Assembly: GCF_022347285.1 (NCBI RefSeq)
Contig: NZ_JAKRND010000020.1
Span: forward strand, 1 to 34,676
Reading direction: 5' to 3'
DNA from: Corynebacterium sp. ACRPH
GTDB taxonomy: Bacteria > Actinomycetota > Actinomycetes > Mycobacteriales > Mycobacteriaceae
Length of the DNA: 34,676 bases
A model generated the notes under the pieces. It saw only the letters and a program-made list of their open reading frames with translations. It was not told where the DNA came from and searched no databases. Of the stretch, positions 5,915-13,444 are shown in pieces. The stretch's first letter is position 1. Each line of letters opens with the position of its first letter. A program made the translations under genes and the position numbers.

Positions 5915-8854
5915 GTGGCACTTTATAGGAAATATCGTCCGGCGACGTTTGCCGAGGTCGTGGGACAATCCCACGTGACCGAGCCGTTGTCGGTGGCGCT
6001 GGATAGCGGGCGGATCAACCACGCATACCTGTTCTCCGGGCCGCGCGGTTGCGGCAAGACGTCGTCGGCGCGCATCCTGGCCCGCTCGCTGAACTGCGTG
6101 GAAGGGCCGACGTCCACGCCCTGCGGAAAGTGCGAATCCTGTGTATCGCTGGCGCCCGGCGGGCCGGGGAACTTGGACGTCACGGAGCTGGACGCCGCCA
6201 CGCACAACGGCGTGGACGACATGCGCGAGCTGCGCGAACGTGCCTTCTACGCGCCTGCGGAATCACGCTACCGGGTGTTCATTATTGACGAGGCGCACAT
6301 GATCTCCACGGCGGGCTTCAACGCCCTGCTGAAGATCGTGGAGGAGCCGCCGGAGCACCTTATCTTCATCTTCGCCACGACGGAGCCGGAGAAGCTGCTG
6401 CAGACGATTCGCTCCCGAACCCACAACTACCCATTCCGCCTGCTGGCGCCGCCGGATATGCGCGGACTATTGGAGTCGGTGGTGTCCGGCGAGGGCGTGC
6501 CTGTGGAGGATGCGGTGTATCCGCTGGTCATCCGCGCGGGTGGCGGTTCGCCGCGTGACTCGCTGTCGATTATGGACCAGCTGCTGGCCGGTGCTGGGCC
6601 GGAGGGCGTGACGTACAACCGCGCGCTGGCTCTGCTGGGCGTGACGGATTCCACTCTGATCGACCGTGCTGTGGATGCGCTGGCGGAGCACGATTCCGCC
6701 GCACTGTTCGCAGTGGTCGACGAGGTGATTGATGCGGGGTACGACCCGCGTCGCTTCAGCGAGGACCTGCTGGATCGTTTCCGCGACTTGCTAGTGGTGC
6801 AGGCTGTGCCCGATGCTTTCGAGCGCGGTCTGGTGAACGCGCCGGAGGAATCTCGCGACGTGCTGCGCGAGCAGGCGGAGAAGATGGGCCAGGCGACGCT
6901 GACGCGCTGCGCATCCCTGGTGAACGAGGGGTTGGCGCAGATGCGCGGCGCCACGGCTCCGCGACTGTTGCTGGAGATCCTGTGCGCACGCATGGCGCTG
7001 CCTGCCGCTGGCATGACGGTGGAGGCGCTGGCGCAGCGCGTGGAGGCCCTGGAGAAGGGGAATGGCGGTGCGGGCGGCGCGGGAGCCGGAAGTACAGGCT
7101 CCGGCGTGGGCAGCAGCGGTGCTGGCACCCGCGCTGGCACGGGTGTAGGCACGGGTGTGCGCGGTAGCCGGGCGGAGATGTTTGCCCGCCGCAGGAAGGC
7201 CGCGCAGGACGCAGCGCAACAGCCCGCATCGGAGCAGCCTGAGCCAGCTCAAGCTGAACCGGCACAGCGTGCAGAAAATGCGCCGGAGCAAAATCTGACA
7301 GCAGGACAGGAGCCAGCCGCGGTGCAGCCTCCGGCTCAGTCCGTTGAGCCCCCCGAGGCGGTTGCGGAGAATTCCCCGGTGAAGGAATCCGCACAGGAAG
7401 CCTCGCCGGGGACTGCGCAAGGTACGGAGCGGGGGACGGAGCCGGAGACTGCGCAAGAGACGGCAGAGGAGTCCCCGGCCATTGCCGAGGCGCGCCGGGC
7501 CCGCGACATCATGCAGCGTCACCGCCAGGCCAGCGCCGCGGAGTCTGCCTCTGCAACGGAAGAGCCCACACCAGCGGATACTGCCAAAGCAAGCTCGGAG
7601 GCATCACCGGCAGGCTCCGAACCGGTAGAGGTTTCGGTAGAGGCTTCGACGGAAGCTTCTGCGGAAGCAGCCGCCACGATTGATTCGGACTCCTGGGCGC
7701 GCATCATGGACGCCGTCCACGGCCTGGACCTCAGCGCTTGGATCGCCCTGCGGGGCGCCTCCCCGCGCGCAGCCCAGCCCACTCCAGGCGAGGTCCACGT
7801 TGACCACCACACCGGTTCACTAGCGCGGCTAGTCAGCGGGCCGAAAAATGCGGAGGTGTATTCACAGGCTATCCAGGACGTCACAGGTAGCCCCGCCCGC
7901 ATCGTCGTCTACGTCGGCGACGAAGTGATTGGTGCCGGTGCCACCGGTTCGAGCGGATCGGCCGGATCGGTCAGGGGCTCTGAAGGAGCCAAACCTGCGG
8001 GAGGCGATGAGCCGGGAAAATCTGAACCGGCGGCGGCACAGCCCTCCGCCGGTGAGGGACAAACGCCAGCCTCCACACCGGCGAACCCAGTGCCAGCGGA
8101 AACCCCGATGGACGCAACGGCCTCCCGCAGTGCAGCCTCCAGCGCTCTGGAGCGCGCCCGCGCGATGGAGGAAGCGATGCGCAAGGCCTCGCACTCCCAC
8201 CGCAACGCTGGCGCAGCTGCGGACACGGGTGCAGCGGGTGCCGCTGCTGGCAGCCGGGGCGCAGCAGGAACTGGTGCCGGGACTGCAGGCAATTCGAGTG
8301 AATCCGCCGCGCAGGAGGATCCGAACTCCGGCTGGCGCGCCCGCGCTGAACGAGCCAAGGCCCGCAAGAAGTACAACATGGAAAACGGCTTCAACGGCGT
8401 CCCCCTGCCCGACGAGCCGCCAGTTGATGCCTACGGAGACGCACCCGTTGATACCTGGGACGGCAGCGCGGCCGCTAGCGCCGCTGCTGACCTAGGTGCC
8501 AACCCAGCTGCCGCCCCAGCTGCCGACGTGCCGCTCCCGCCTGAACCCTCCGACCCCACCGACCTGTCGGCGCCTTCCGATCAGTCTGGACAGCCTGGCT
8601 CCGCCGTGCCGCCTGCGGCATCTGGACCTTCCGCACGGGCGGGAGAACCTCCGGCCCGAGCCGCTAGCCACCAGCCCCACGCTGGGATGGGCTCTGCTGG
8701 GGACGAGGGGGCGTCACAAAGAACAGAACAAAGCGAACGCGACGAACTACTTGCCGACCTAGAGCGCGCACCTGGCCAGCGCGACCACCGCACGCCGCTG
8801 GAAATCGCAGGTGAACTGATCGAAAAGAGTCTGGGTGCGGAGAGAGTTCGCTAA
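5915..8854 (+). CDS. dnaX: DNA polymerase III subunits gamma/tau
   Basis: The clamp-loader ATPase of the replisome. The AAA+ module shows MALYRKYRPATFAEVVGQ at the N-terminus, Walker A GPRGCGKTS (about 42-50), a four-Cys zinc module (C61, C70, C73, C76), DEAH (about 125-128) and the sensor region TTEPEKLLQTIRSRTH. After residue 370 comes a long Ala/Glu/Pro/Gly-rich linker. A folded tau-like block follows at about 590-670 (SDSWARIMDAVHGLDL ... ARIVVYVGDEV), then another low-complexity tract, a conserved-looking KKYNMENGFNGVPLPDEPP segment, and a charged C-terminus. At 979 residues it is long for the family, mostly because of the linkers. I found no A-rich slippery heptamer for a gamma-producing frameshift. 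The start is GTG. Confidence 0.95.
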   Translation: MALYRKYRPATFAEVVGQSHVTEPLSVALDSGRINHAYLFSGPRGCGKTSSARILARSLNCVEGPTSTPCGKCESCVSLAPGGPGNLDVTELDAATHNGVDDMRELRERAFYAPAESRYRVFIIDEAHMISTAGFNALLKIVEEPPEHLIFIFATTEPEKLLQTIRSRTHNYPFRLLAPPDMRGLLESVVSGEGVPVEDAVYPLVIRAGGGSPRDSLSIMDQLLAGAGPEGVTYNRALALLGVTDSTLIDRAVDALAEHDSAALFAVVDEVIDAGYDPRRFSEDLLDRFRDLLVVQAVPDAFERGLVNAPEESRDVLREQAEKMGQATLTRCASLVNEGLAQMRGATAPRLLLEILCARMALPAAGMTVEALAQRVEALEKGNGGAGGAGAGSTGSGVGSSGAGTRAGTGVGTGVRGSRAEMFARRRKAAQDAAQQPASEQPEPAQAEPAQRAENAPEQNLTAGQEPAAVQPPAQSVEPPEAVAENSPVKESAQEASPGTAQGTERGTEPETAQETAEESPAIAEARRARDIMQRHRQASAAESASATEEPTPADTAKASSEASPAGSEPVEVSVEASTEASAEAAATIDSDSWARIMDAVHGLDLSAWIALRGASPRAAQPTPGEVHVDHHTGSLARLVSGPKNAEVYSQAIQDVTGSPARIVVYVGDEVIGAGATGSSGSAGSVRGSEGAKPAGGDEPGKSEPAAAQPSAGEGQTPASTPANPVPAETPMDATASRSAASSALERARAMEEAMRKASHSHRNAGAAADTGAAGAAAGSRGAAGTGAGTAGNSSESAAQEDPNSGWRARAERAKARKKYNMENGFNGVPLPDEPPVDAYGDAPVDTWDGSAAASAAADLGANPAAAPAADVPLPPEPSDPTDLSAPSDQSGQPGSAVPPAASGPSARAGEPPARAASHQPHAGMGSAGDEGASQRTEQSERDELLADLERAPGQRDHRTPLEIAGELIEKSLGAERVR
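8707..8729 (+). repeat. Copy g of the dispersed GGTGGCGTCACAAAGAAAGA motif
   Basis: Reads GGGGGCGTCACAAAGAACAG then AAC, inside the 3' part of dnaX and in the gene's own direction. The reading frame differs from that of the sigC and mrpA copies (here Gly-Ala-Ser-Gln-Arg-Thr-Glu). Confidence 0.6.
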
Positions 8855-8914
8855 GCGTGAACACAACCACCCGCACACGCGATGGTGCCTAACACGCCTG
8901 TCCGGGCCGACCGG

Positions 8915-8920
8915 TACAGT
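8915..8920 (+). promoter_or_regulatory. Probable -10 element of ybaB
   Basis: TACAGT in the 117-bp gap after dnaX would give a 5' UTR of about 45 nt. A poor -35 match (ACACGC) sits 17 nt upstream. Confidence 0.35.
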
Positions 8921-8971
8921 TGTGGAAGAACTAAAACTCAAGCACGAAAAAGCCGACGAAAGGTAAACAAA

Positions 8972-9286
8972 ATGAGCCAGCCAGACATGAACCAGCTGAT
9001 GCAGCAGGCCCAGCAGATGCAGGCACAGCTGCAGGAAGCACAGCGCGAGATCGCCGCCTCCACCGTCAAGGGCGAAGCAGGCAACGGCCTGGTCACCATC
9101 TCCGTCGCAGGCTCCGGCGAGGTCACCGACATGGAGATCGACCCGAAGATCGTCGACCCCGAGGACATCGACACCCTGAAGGACCTGCTGCTCGGCGCGT
9201 TCAAGGACGCAAACCAGAAGCTGCAGACCCTCGCCGAGGAGAAGATGGGTCCGCTGTCCCAGGGCATGAGCGGCCTGGGCTTCTAA
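8972..9286 (+). CDS. ybaB: YbaB/EbfC family nucleoid-associated DNA-binding protein
   Basis: A 104-residue protein of the YbaB/EbfC family, small dimeric DNA-binding proteins found next to dnaX and recR in many bacteria. It has the Gln/Met-rich N-terminal coiled helix (MNQLMQQAQQMQAQLQEAQ), the central sheet with GLVTISVAGSGEVTDMEIDP, and a C-terminal helix (DLLLGAFKDANQKLQTL) with a flexible Gly-rich tail. The ATG was chosen for the AAAGG site 7-11 nt before it; the frame is open further upstream but without family similarity. Confidence 0.93.
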   Translation: MSQPDMNQLMQQAQQMQAQLQEAQREIAASTVKGEAGNGLVTISVAGSGEVTDMEIDPKIVDPEDIDTLKDLLLGAFKDANQKLQTLAEEKMGPLSQGMSGLGF

Positions 9287-9315
9287 GCCTTCTAAGACTC
9301 CAAAGCGAGACCTAG

Positions 9316-10080
9316 TTGTTCGAAGGACCCCTACAGGACGTCATCGACGAATTCTCCCGGCTGCCGGGCATCGGGCCGAAAAGTGCGCAACGCATCGCAC
9401 TGCACCTGCTGAACGAAGAGCCGGAGGACATCGAGCGCTTCCAAAGCGCACTCGGCCGCCTGCAGCGCGGCGTGACGTTCTGCCGTATCTGCCACAACAT
9501 CTCCCAAGAAGATGTGTGCCGGATCTGCGCGGACTCCAACCGCGATAAAAGCATCATCTGCGTGGTCGAGGAATCCAAAGACATTCAGGTGATCGAACGC
9601 ACCGCAGAATACCGCGGGCGCTACCACGTGCTCGGCGGGGCACTCGACCCGCTGAACGGCATCGGGCCGAAGGAACTGAATGTCACGCCCCTGGTGCAGC
9701 GCATCGGCGGGGCGCTGCCGGACGTTGCGCTCGGCGCGAAGGGTGGCGGGGCTTCTCTTGGCGACGCCGACACACCCGCCGATGGCGAACCCAGCGGCGC
9801 GGACGCAGCGGAAACGGGCAACGCCGAAACGGCTGCCGTCGAAACCGACGTCAAGCCCGACGTCGAGTATGACGAAGCCCCCGAGATCACCGAGGTCATC
9901 ATCGCCACCGACCCGAACACGGAAGGCGAGGCGACGGCCTCCTACCTCGGCCGTCTGCTGCGAGACTTCCCCGGGCTAACGGTCACGCGCCTGGCCTCAG
10001 GGATCCCGATGGGCGGGGACCTGGAATTCGTCGACGAGCTCACCCTGTCCCGCGCGTTCGCCGGCCGCACCGCGCTGTAG
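9316..10080 (+). CDS. recR: Recombination mediator protein RecR
   Basis: RecR works with RecO (and RecF) to load RecA at single-stranded gaps. Present are the helix-hairpin-helix ([17 protein letters not shown]), a four-Cys zinc finger (C56, C59, C68, C71), and the Toprim segments ICVVEESKD and [12 protein letters not shown]. At 254 residues it is about 50 longer than usual. The excess is an acidic low-complexity insertion (about residues 133-187) just before the second Toprim half. The start is TTG (MFEGPLQD...), 29 nt after ybaB, with only a weak ribosome site. Nothing indicates loss of function. Confidence 0.94.
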   Translation: MFEGPLQDVIDEFSRLPGIGPKSAQRIALHLLNEEPEDIERFQSALGRLQRGVTFCRICHNISQEDVCRICADSNRDKSIICVVEESKDIQVIERTAEYRGRYHVLGGALDPLNGIGPKELNVTPLVQRIGGALPDVALGAKGGGASLGDADTPADGEPSGADAAETGNAETAAVETDVKPDVEYDEAPEITEVIIATDPNTEGEATASYLGRLLRDFPGLTVTRLASGIPMGGDLEFVDELTLSRAFAGRTAL

Positions 10081-10151
10081 CTTCTGTAGCCGCTGGAGCC
10101 TCTCTAGCCGTGGTAGCGACGGCACAGAGCGCCGCTGTCGCACGGCAGGAC

Positions 10152-10157
10152 TACAGT
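10152..10157 (+). promoter_or_regulatory. Probable -10 element of the DoxX-like gene
   Basis: TACAGT ends 7 nt before the ATG at 10165. It overlaps the alternative GTG at 10156, which argues against that GTG as start. Confidence 0.45.
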
Positions 10158-10164
10158 GGCGCCC

Positions 10165-10596
10165 ATGAGTAAAAACCCTTTGCACAACGCCCTCCGTCCG
10201 CATCGCCTGTCCCGCGCGGCCGGAATTCGCTCCGCCGTATGGGGAACCGTCTTCGGCACCGCAGGCGTGCTGCACTTTGTTAAGCCGGAGGGCTTCGACA
10301 GAATCGTTCCGGAGGAACTCCCCGGCACCCCGCGCGCCTGGACGCTCGGCTCCGGAGCCATGGAAATCGCCCTGGCCACCAGCATCGCGGCATGTAGCCT
10401 GAAGCCCGAATGGCGCGGCGCGCTGCGCAGTACAATCGCCCCCGCCGCCGCACTCTTCCTAGTCGGCGTGCTCCCCGGCAACATCAAGATGGCCTGGGAC
10501 TGGCGTGCCAAACCGCAGCCTGCGCGCGCCATCGCCTTCGCGCGGGTCCCCCTTCAGCTGCCGATGATCCTTAGCGTGGCCAAGCTCGGCGCTTAG
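10165..10596 (+). CDS. Small DoxX-like integral membrane protein
   Basis: A 143-residue protein with three to four hydrophobic segments: SAVWGTVFGTAGVLHFVKP, SGAMEIALATSIAACSL, TIAPAAALFLVGVLPGNIKMAWDW and the C-terminal PLQLPMILSVAKLG. The pattern 'aGvlHF..P..f...vP..lP', followed by a helix with GxMEI and later PxNixMA, fits the DoxX-like membrane protein group; no enzymatic role can be assigned. It ends 4 bp into the region where gatD ends on the other strand (tail-to-tail). The ATG was chosen because a -10 hexamer lies 7 nt upstream; GTG at 10156 would add three residues. Confidence 0.7.
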   Translation: MSKNPLHNALRPHRLSRAAGIRSAVWGTVFGTAGVLHFVKPEGFDRIVPEELPGTPRAWTLGSGAMEIALATSIAACSLKPEWRGALRSTIAPAAALFLVGVLPGNIKMAWDWRAKPQPARAIAFARVPLQLPMILSVAKLGA

Positions 10597-11441
10597 AGGC
10601 GTTCCTTTCTTAGCGACGCCACCTCGCGCTCCAACTGCTCCGCCAGCTCACCCTGGAACTCGGGCAGCTCGTTGAGCGCAACCCCCATCGCGCGGGCTAG
10701 CAGCCAGTCCGCCAACTGCGGATTCCTGGCCAGCACGGGGCCGTGCATGTACGTCGCCACGACGGAGCCCTGCACGGCGCCTTCGGCGCGCGTCTGCCGG
10801 TGAGCATCCTCGCCGGACAGCCCCGCGGCCTCCGCGCCGTGGGCATCGGTGTTGCCCGTGCCGTGGGTCAAGCGGCCCAATGGCTCCGCATCCGCGCCCA
10901 GGATCGTCGCACCCATGTGGTTAGCGAACCCCGTCAGCGGTTCGGTCAGGCCTGCCCCGCCGGTGCTCGCTGCGTTTGCCCTGCCACCAGCGCCAGCCTG
11001 AGCTGCCGCCGCCCCGCCGGTCACAGCGGAGGCTGCCGGGGTGGAAGCGATCTCGCCGATCATGCGCTCGGCGAGTTGGGACGTAGTGGCGTCAATAAGA
11101 CCCAATCCCTCGATCGTGCGACCATGGCTGGTGAAGGACCGGCCAAACACCTGTAGACCTGCGCAAATAGCCAAAACCGGGCGGCCGGCGGCGACCGCGC
11201 GGGAAATACCACCGTCACTGGCGAGGTGCTCCGCTGCCAGAACTTGCGCGGTGTCCTCGCCGCCCCCGACGGTGTACACGTCCAGAGTTTCCGGAACGGG
11301 TTCGCCCAGGTGGATGGGGTGGATCTCCGCTGACATGCCGCGCATGCGGGCGCGCTGGCGCAGCACCAGGGCGTTGCCATCGTCGCCATATGTGCCCAGC
11401 ACGTCTGGCAGGATCAGGCCGATGTTCAGCTCAGTGCTCAT
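10593..11441 (-). CDS. gatD: Lipid II isoglutaminyl synthase, glutamine amidotransferase subunit GatD
   Basis: GatD supplies ammonia from glutamine to MurT, which amidates the D-Glu of lipid II. This 282-residue class I amidotransferase-like protein has the N-terminal strand LNIGLILPDVLGTYGDDGNALVL, the nucleophile Cys93 in PVLAICAGLQVFG, and the histidine in VATYMHGPVLARNPQLADWLL. A Gly/Ala-rich insertion (roughly 10940-11045) sits before GFANHMGATIL, with a second loop before VVATYMHGP. The start codon abuts the murT stop with no gap, indicating translational coupling. The last codons include a copy of the dispersed 20-nt motif. Confidence 0.93.
   Translation of the reverse strand: MSTELNIGLILPDVLGTYGDDGNALVLRQRARMRGMSAEIHPIHLGEPVPETLDVYTVGGGEDTAQVLAAEHLASDGGISRAVAAGRPVLAICAGLQVFGRSFTSHGRTIEGLGLIDATTSQLAERMIGEIASTPAASAVTGGAAAAQAGAGGRANAASTGGAGLTEPLTGFANHMGATILGADAEPLGRLTHGTGNTDAHGAEAAGLSGEDAHRQTRAEGAVQGSVVATYMHGPVLARNPQLADWLLARAMGVALNELPEFQGELAEQLEREVASLRKERL
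10601..10623 (-). repeat. Copy d of the dispersed motif
   Basis: Reads GGTGGCGTCGCTAAGAAAGG on the minus strand, within the last codons of gatD (Val-Ala-Ser-Leu-Arg-Lys-Glu) and 8 nt from its stop codon. Confidence 0.6.
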
Positions 11442-12779
11442 TTACGCTTCCCCTTCCTTGTCCAGCACCCGCTTCAGATCGCGGAACGCCGTGTAGTTCG
11501 CCAGGACCTCCACGCGGCCCGGCGGGCAGGAACGGATCGCCTCGACCGTGTCCTTAATCAGATTGTGTTCGACGGAGGCGTAGCCCAGGCGGACCGCCAG
11601 ATCCGTGCCGCGTTCGCCCGCGGCCACCACGTGCACGCCCTCGAAGTTTTCAAAGCGCACGTCCCACAGCCACGACAGGTCCTGGCCGTCGGCGACCTGG
11701 CCATTCACGCTGATCACGAGGCTATCGGCGGTGCGGTCCACCATTGAGAGAGCCTCCTGCCAGCCGGCGGGGTTCTTCGCCAGCATCAGGCGCACCTCGT
11801 GGTCGCCGAAGTGCACCACCGAGTAGCGGCCTGCGACGTTATCCACCTTCTCCGCGGCGGCGATGGCCTGTTCGGTGGAGATGCGGCGGGGGAGCAGCTC
11901 GCTCAGAGCCACGGCGGCGGCCACGGCCTGAGTAGCGTTTCCGCGGTTCGCGTTGCCCGGGAGCGTGAGGTTCATCGGGTGGAGCTTGCCCTCGCGGTCG
12001 ATCAGGCCCTCCTCCGTGATGCGCCAATCGGGCTGTGGCCTGCGGAATTCGCGGCCGTCCGGGAGCTTCTTCGCCGCGTACCAGTCCACCACGCCGTCTT
12101 CGCCAGTGCGGTGGATGATCGCGCCTTCGGTGCGCGGGCAGCTGGTGGAATCGCCGGCCCAGCCGAAGCCGGCGCTGACCCACTGGACATTCGGGGAATC
12201 CCAAGCGGCGGAGGTTACGGAAACATCGTCGCAGTTCGCGATGACCTGCATGTCGGGGCGAGCCTCTATGCACGCGCGGAGGGTGCGCTCGATCTTGTTG
12301 ATCTCGCCCACGCGGTCCAGCTGGTCGCGCGAGAGGTTCAGCAGTACCAGCACGTCCGCGTCGAGTTTCTCGGCGATTTTGGGGACGTGCAGCTCATCGA
12401 CTTCCAGCACGACTGTGTCAGCGTCGCGGCCGGCAAGCAGCGCGCTGATCACGCCCGCGTCCATGTTGTCGCCGCCCTCGTTAGTGCAGACGGTCGCGGC
12501 TGTGCGGACGGCGCCGGCCAGCATGCGGGTGGTTGTGGACTTGCCGTTTGTGCCCGTGACCAGCACCGTTGGGCGCTTCTGGCCGCCCTTGCCGACGCCG
12601 AGGCTTGCCAGCAGCTGTGGGTCGATTGCCCCGCCGACCAGGCCGCCGATCATGCCGCCGGCCCCTCGCCCTGCCTTTCTTGACGCCCACGTCGCCAGCT
12701 GCGCCATGCGAATCGCAACGGAGCTGCGGAACCGCTGCAGTGCGGAGCGGCGTGCGCCGGTTCGATCAGAGTTATCCAT
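11442..12779 (-). CDS. murT: Lipid II isoglutaminyl synthase, Mur ligase-like subunit MurT
   Basis: MurT activates the alpha-carboxylate of D-Glu in lipid II with ATP for amidation by GatD ammonia. The 445-residue protein has the Mur ligase P-loop (VTGTNGKSTTTR, about 75-86), the middle-domain NEGGDNMDAGV and VLLNLSRDQLDRVGE segments, NRGNATQAVAAAVAL, and a C-terminal DUF1727-type domain. In better-known MurT proteins a four-Cys zinc ribbon lies in the middle domain. Here only one Cys remains (STSCPRTEG) and the later pair is absent, reading YAAKKLPDGREFRRPQPDW instead. The ATG at 12779 was chosen over an upstream in-frame start because it follows a TACACT hexamer by 8 nt and the upstream residues look non-conserved. 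Confidence 0.92.
   Translation of the reverse strand: MDNSDRTGARRSALQRFRSSVAIRMAQLATWASRKAGRGAGGMIGGLVGGAIDPQLLASLGVGKGGQKRPTVLVTGTNGKSTTTRMLAGAVRTAATVCTNEGGDNMDAGVISALLAGRDADTVVLEVDELHVPKIAEKLDADVLVLLNLSRDQLDRVGEINKIERTLRACIEARPDMQVIANCDDVSVTSAAWDSPNVQWVSAGFGWAGDSTSCPRTEGAIIHRTGEDGVVDWYAAKKLPDGREFRRPQPDWRITEEGLIDREGKLHPMNLTLPGNANRGNATQAVAAAVALSELLPRRISTEQAIAAAEKVDNVAGRYSVVHFGDHEVRLMLAKNPAGWQEALSMVDRTADSLVISVNGQVADGQDLSWLWDVRFENFEGVHVVAAGERGTDLAVRLGYASVEHNLIKDTVEAIRSCPPGRVEVLANYTAFRDLKRVLDKEGEA
12671..12690 (-). repeat. Weak copy of the dispersed motif in murT
   Basis: Reads GTGGGCGTCAAGAAAGGCAG on the minus strand, matching the motif if two bases are deleted. It encodes Trp-Ala-Ser-Arg-Lys-Ala near the MurT N-terminus. 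Confidence 0.3.
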
Positions 12780-12787
12780 GGGGACTA

Positions 12788-12793
12788 AGTGTA
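12788..12793 (-). promoter_or_regulatory. Probable -10 element of murT-gatD
   Basis: TACACT, preceded by GGG, ends 8 nt before the murT ATG. No ribosome site lies between, as expected for a leaderless mRNA. Confidence 0.5.
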
Positions 12794-12811
12794 CCCGCCG
12801 GCGTCTGCTGG

Positions 12812-12869
12812 AAATTGGAGGCTGGCGCGCCGGGGATGGCAAATCGGAGGGGTGGCGCGCCGGGTGTTG
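12812..12869 (-). repeat. Two tandem 29-bp units upstream of murT
   Basis: Units 12812-12840 and 12841-12869 match at about four of five bases. Each carries GGAGG followed by TGGCGCGCCGGG, with the palindrome GGCGCGCC at its centre. They lie just upstream of the proposed murT -10 box, where a -35 region or an operator would be expected. The second unit touches the first MITE-like element. Confidence 0.6.
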
Positions 12870-12976
12870 TCCCAAATTCCAGCTCTTAAAACATATCTAT
12901 TCTGTTTGCGCAGGTCAGCGCGTCGCTATTTTCTGCTTCACTTCCGCTACTTTCGATAACTCGAAGATTTGGGACA
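12868..12976. mobile_element. MITE-like element, copy A (109 bp)
   Basis: Begins TGTCCCAAAT and ends ATTTGGGACA, exact 10-bp inverted termini. The interior shares TTTGCGCAGGTCAG and TGCTTCAC with copy B in the same order. Inner arms beyond the first ten bases are only partly complementary. There is no coding capacity and no obvious target-site duplication. It lies about 90 bp upstream of murT. Confidence 0.6.
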
Positions 12977-13152
12977 TTCGCGTCTTTAAGGCCTGCTGTA
13001 CGGCGCTGCTCAGGGCAGGGTGGGGTCCGATGGGCGGATTGATTCTAAGCCCGTCTGAGCGGTTTTATCGGCGCCCGCGGGGGCGGGTGGTTTCAAATCA
13101 GCCTGACGGGCGCGACGAGTTTTGCAACATTTCCGACACTCAAGGGGTGCAA
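12977..13152. other. Non-coding spacer between the two MITE-like copies
   Basis: No credible gene is seen. It contains short G+C-rich stretches (CGCCCGCGGGGGCGGG) and a TTTTGCAAC / GGTGCAA pair near copy B, but nothing that can be assigned. Reading frames here have no family similarity. Confidence 0.5.
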
Positions 13153-13262
13153 TGTCCCAAATCTTCCACTCTGTTTTTATAGCTTTCTATTTGCGCAGGT
13201 CAGAGCGGGTGCATATTTTTGCTTCACGCTTGCTACCTGCTGAAAGTGGAAGATTTGGGACA
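13153..13262. mobile_element. MITE-like element, copy B (110 bp)
   Basis: Perfect 18-bp terminal inverted repeats: TGTCCCAAATCTTCCACT at the left and its exact complement at the right. The interior shares TTTGCGCAGGTCAG, ATTTTTGCTTCAC and GCTAC with copy A. The element has no open frame of note and lies just after the exonuclease-like gene. A transposon end family, or a paired protein-binding site, are the two readings; the shared interior favours a transposable unit. Confidence 0.65.
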
Positions 13263-13330
13263 TCCGTAACTTTGCAAGCCAGCGGGGAGGTTCCGATGTG
13301 GTGTTGGTGGAGCTAGTGATCTCAATGGGG

Positions 13331-13444
13331 CTAGTGGGAATCGCTTTCACGGCCACCGCTGCTGTTCTTGCCACGCTTGCCGCCGCCTTGGCCGCTGTTC
13401 TTGCCGCCACCCCGGCCGTGGCTTTTGCTGCCACCGCTAGTCTT
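13331..13444 (-). pseudogene. In-frame continuation of the exonuclease-like gene after TGA
   Basis: Immediately after the TGA (13445-13447), the same frame stays open for 37 codons to a TAG at 13331-13333. It encodes a Gly/Ser/Lys/Asn-rich string (KTSGGSKSHGRGGGKNSGQG and onward to SGGRESDSH). Its composition is the same as the tail before the stop, so this is most simply the original C-terminus cut off by a recent nonsense change, a sequencing error, or a site of readthrough. Confidence 0.6.

Noticed and set aside
5915..7200. Programmed frameshift producing gamma from dnaX
   Set aside because: No A-rich slippery heptamer with a downstream stem was seen near the end of the ATPase module.
10156..10158. 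GTG as start of the DoxX-like gene (AGGA five bases upstream)
   Set aside because: It lies inside the TACAGT hexamer; the ATG at 10165 sits exactly 7 nt after that hexamer.
11953..13182. A 409-codon plus-strand open frame
   Set aside because: Antisense to murT and continuing through the non-coding repeats; no coding signature.
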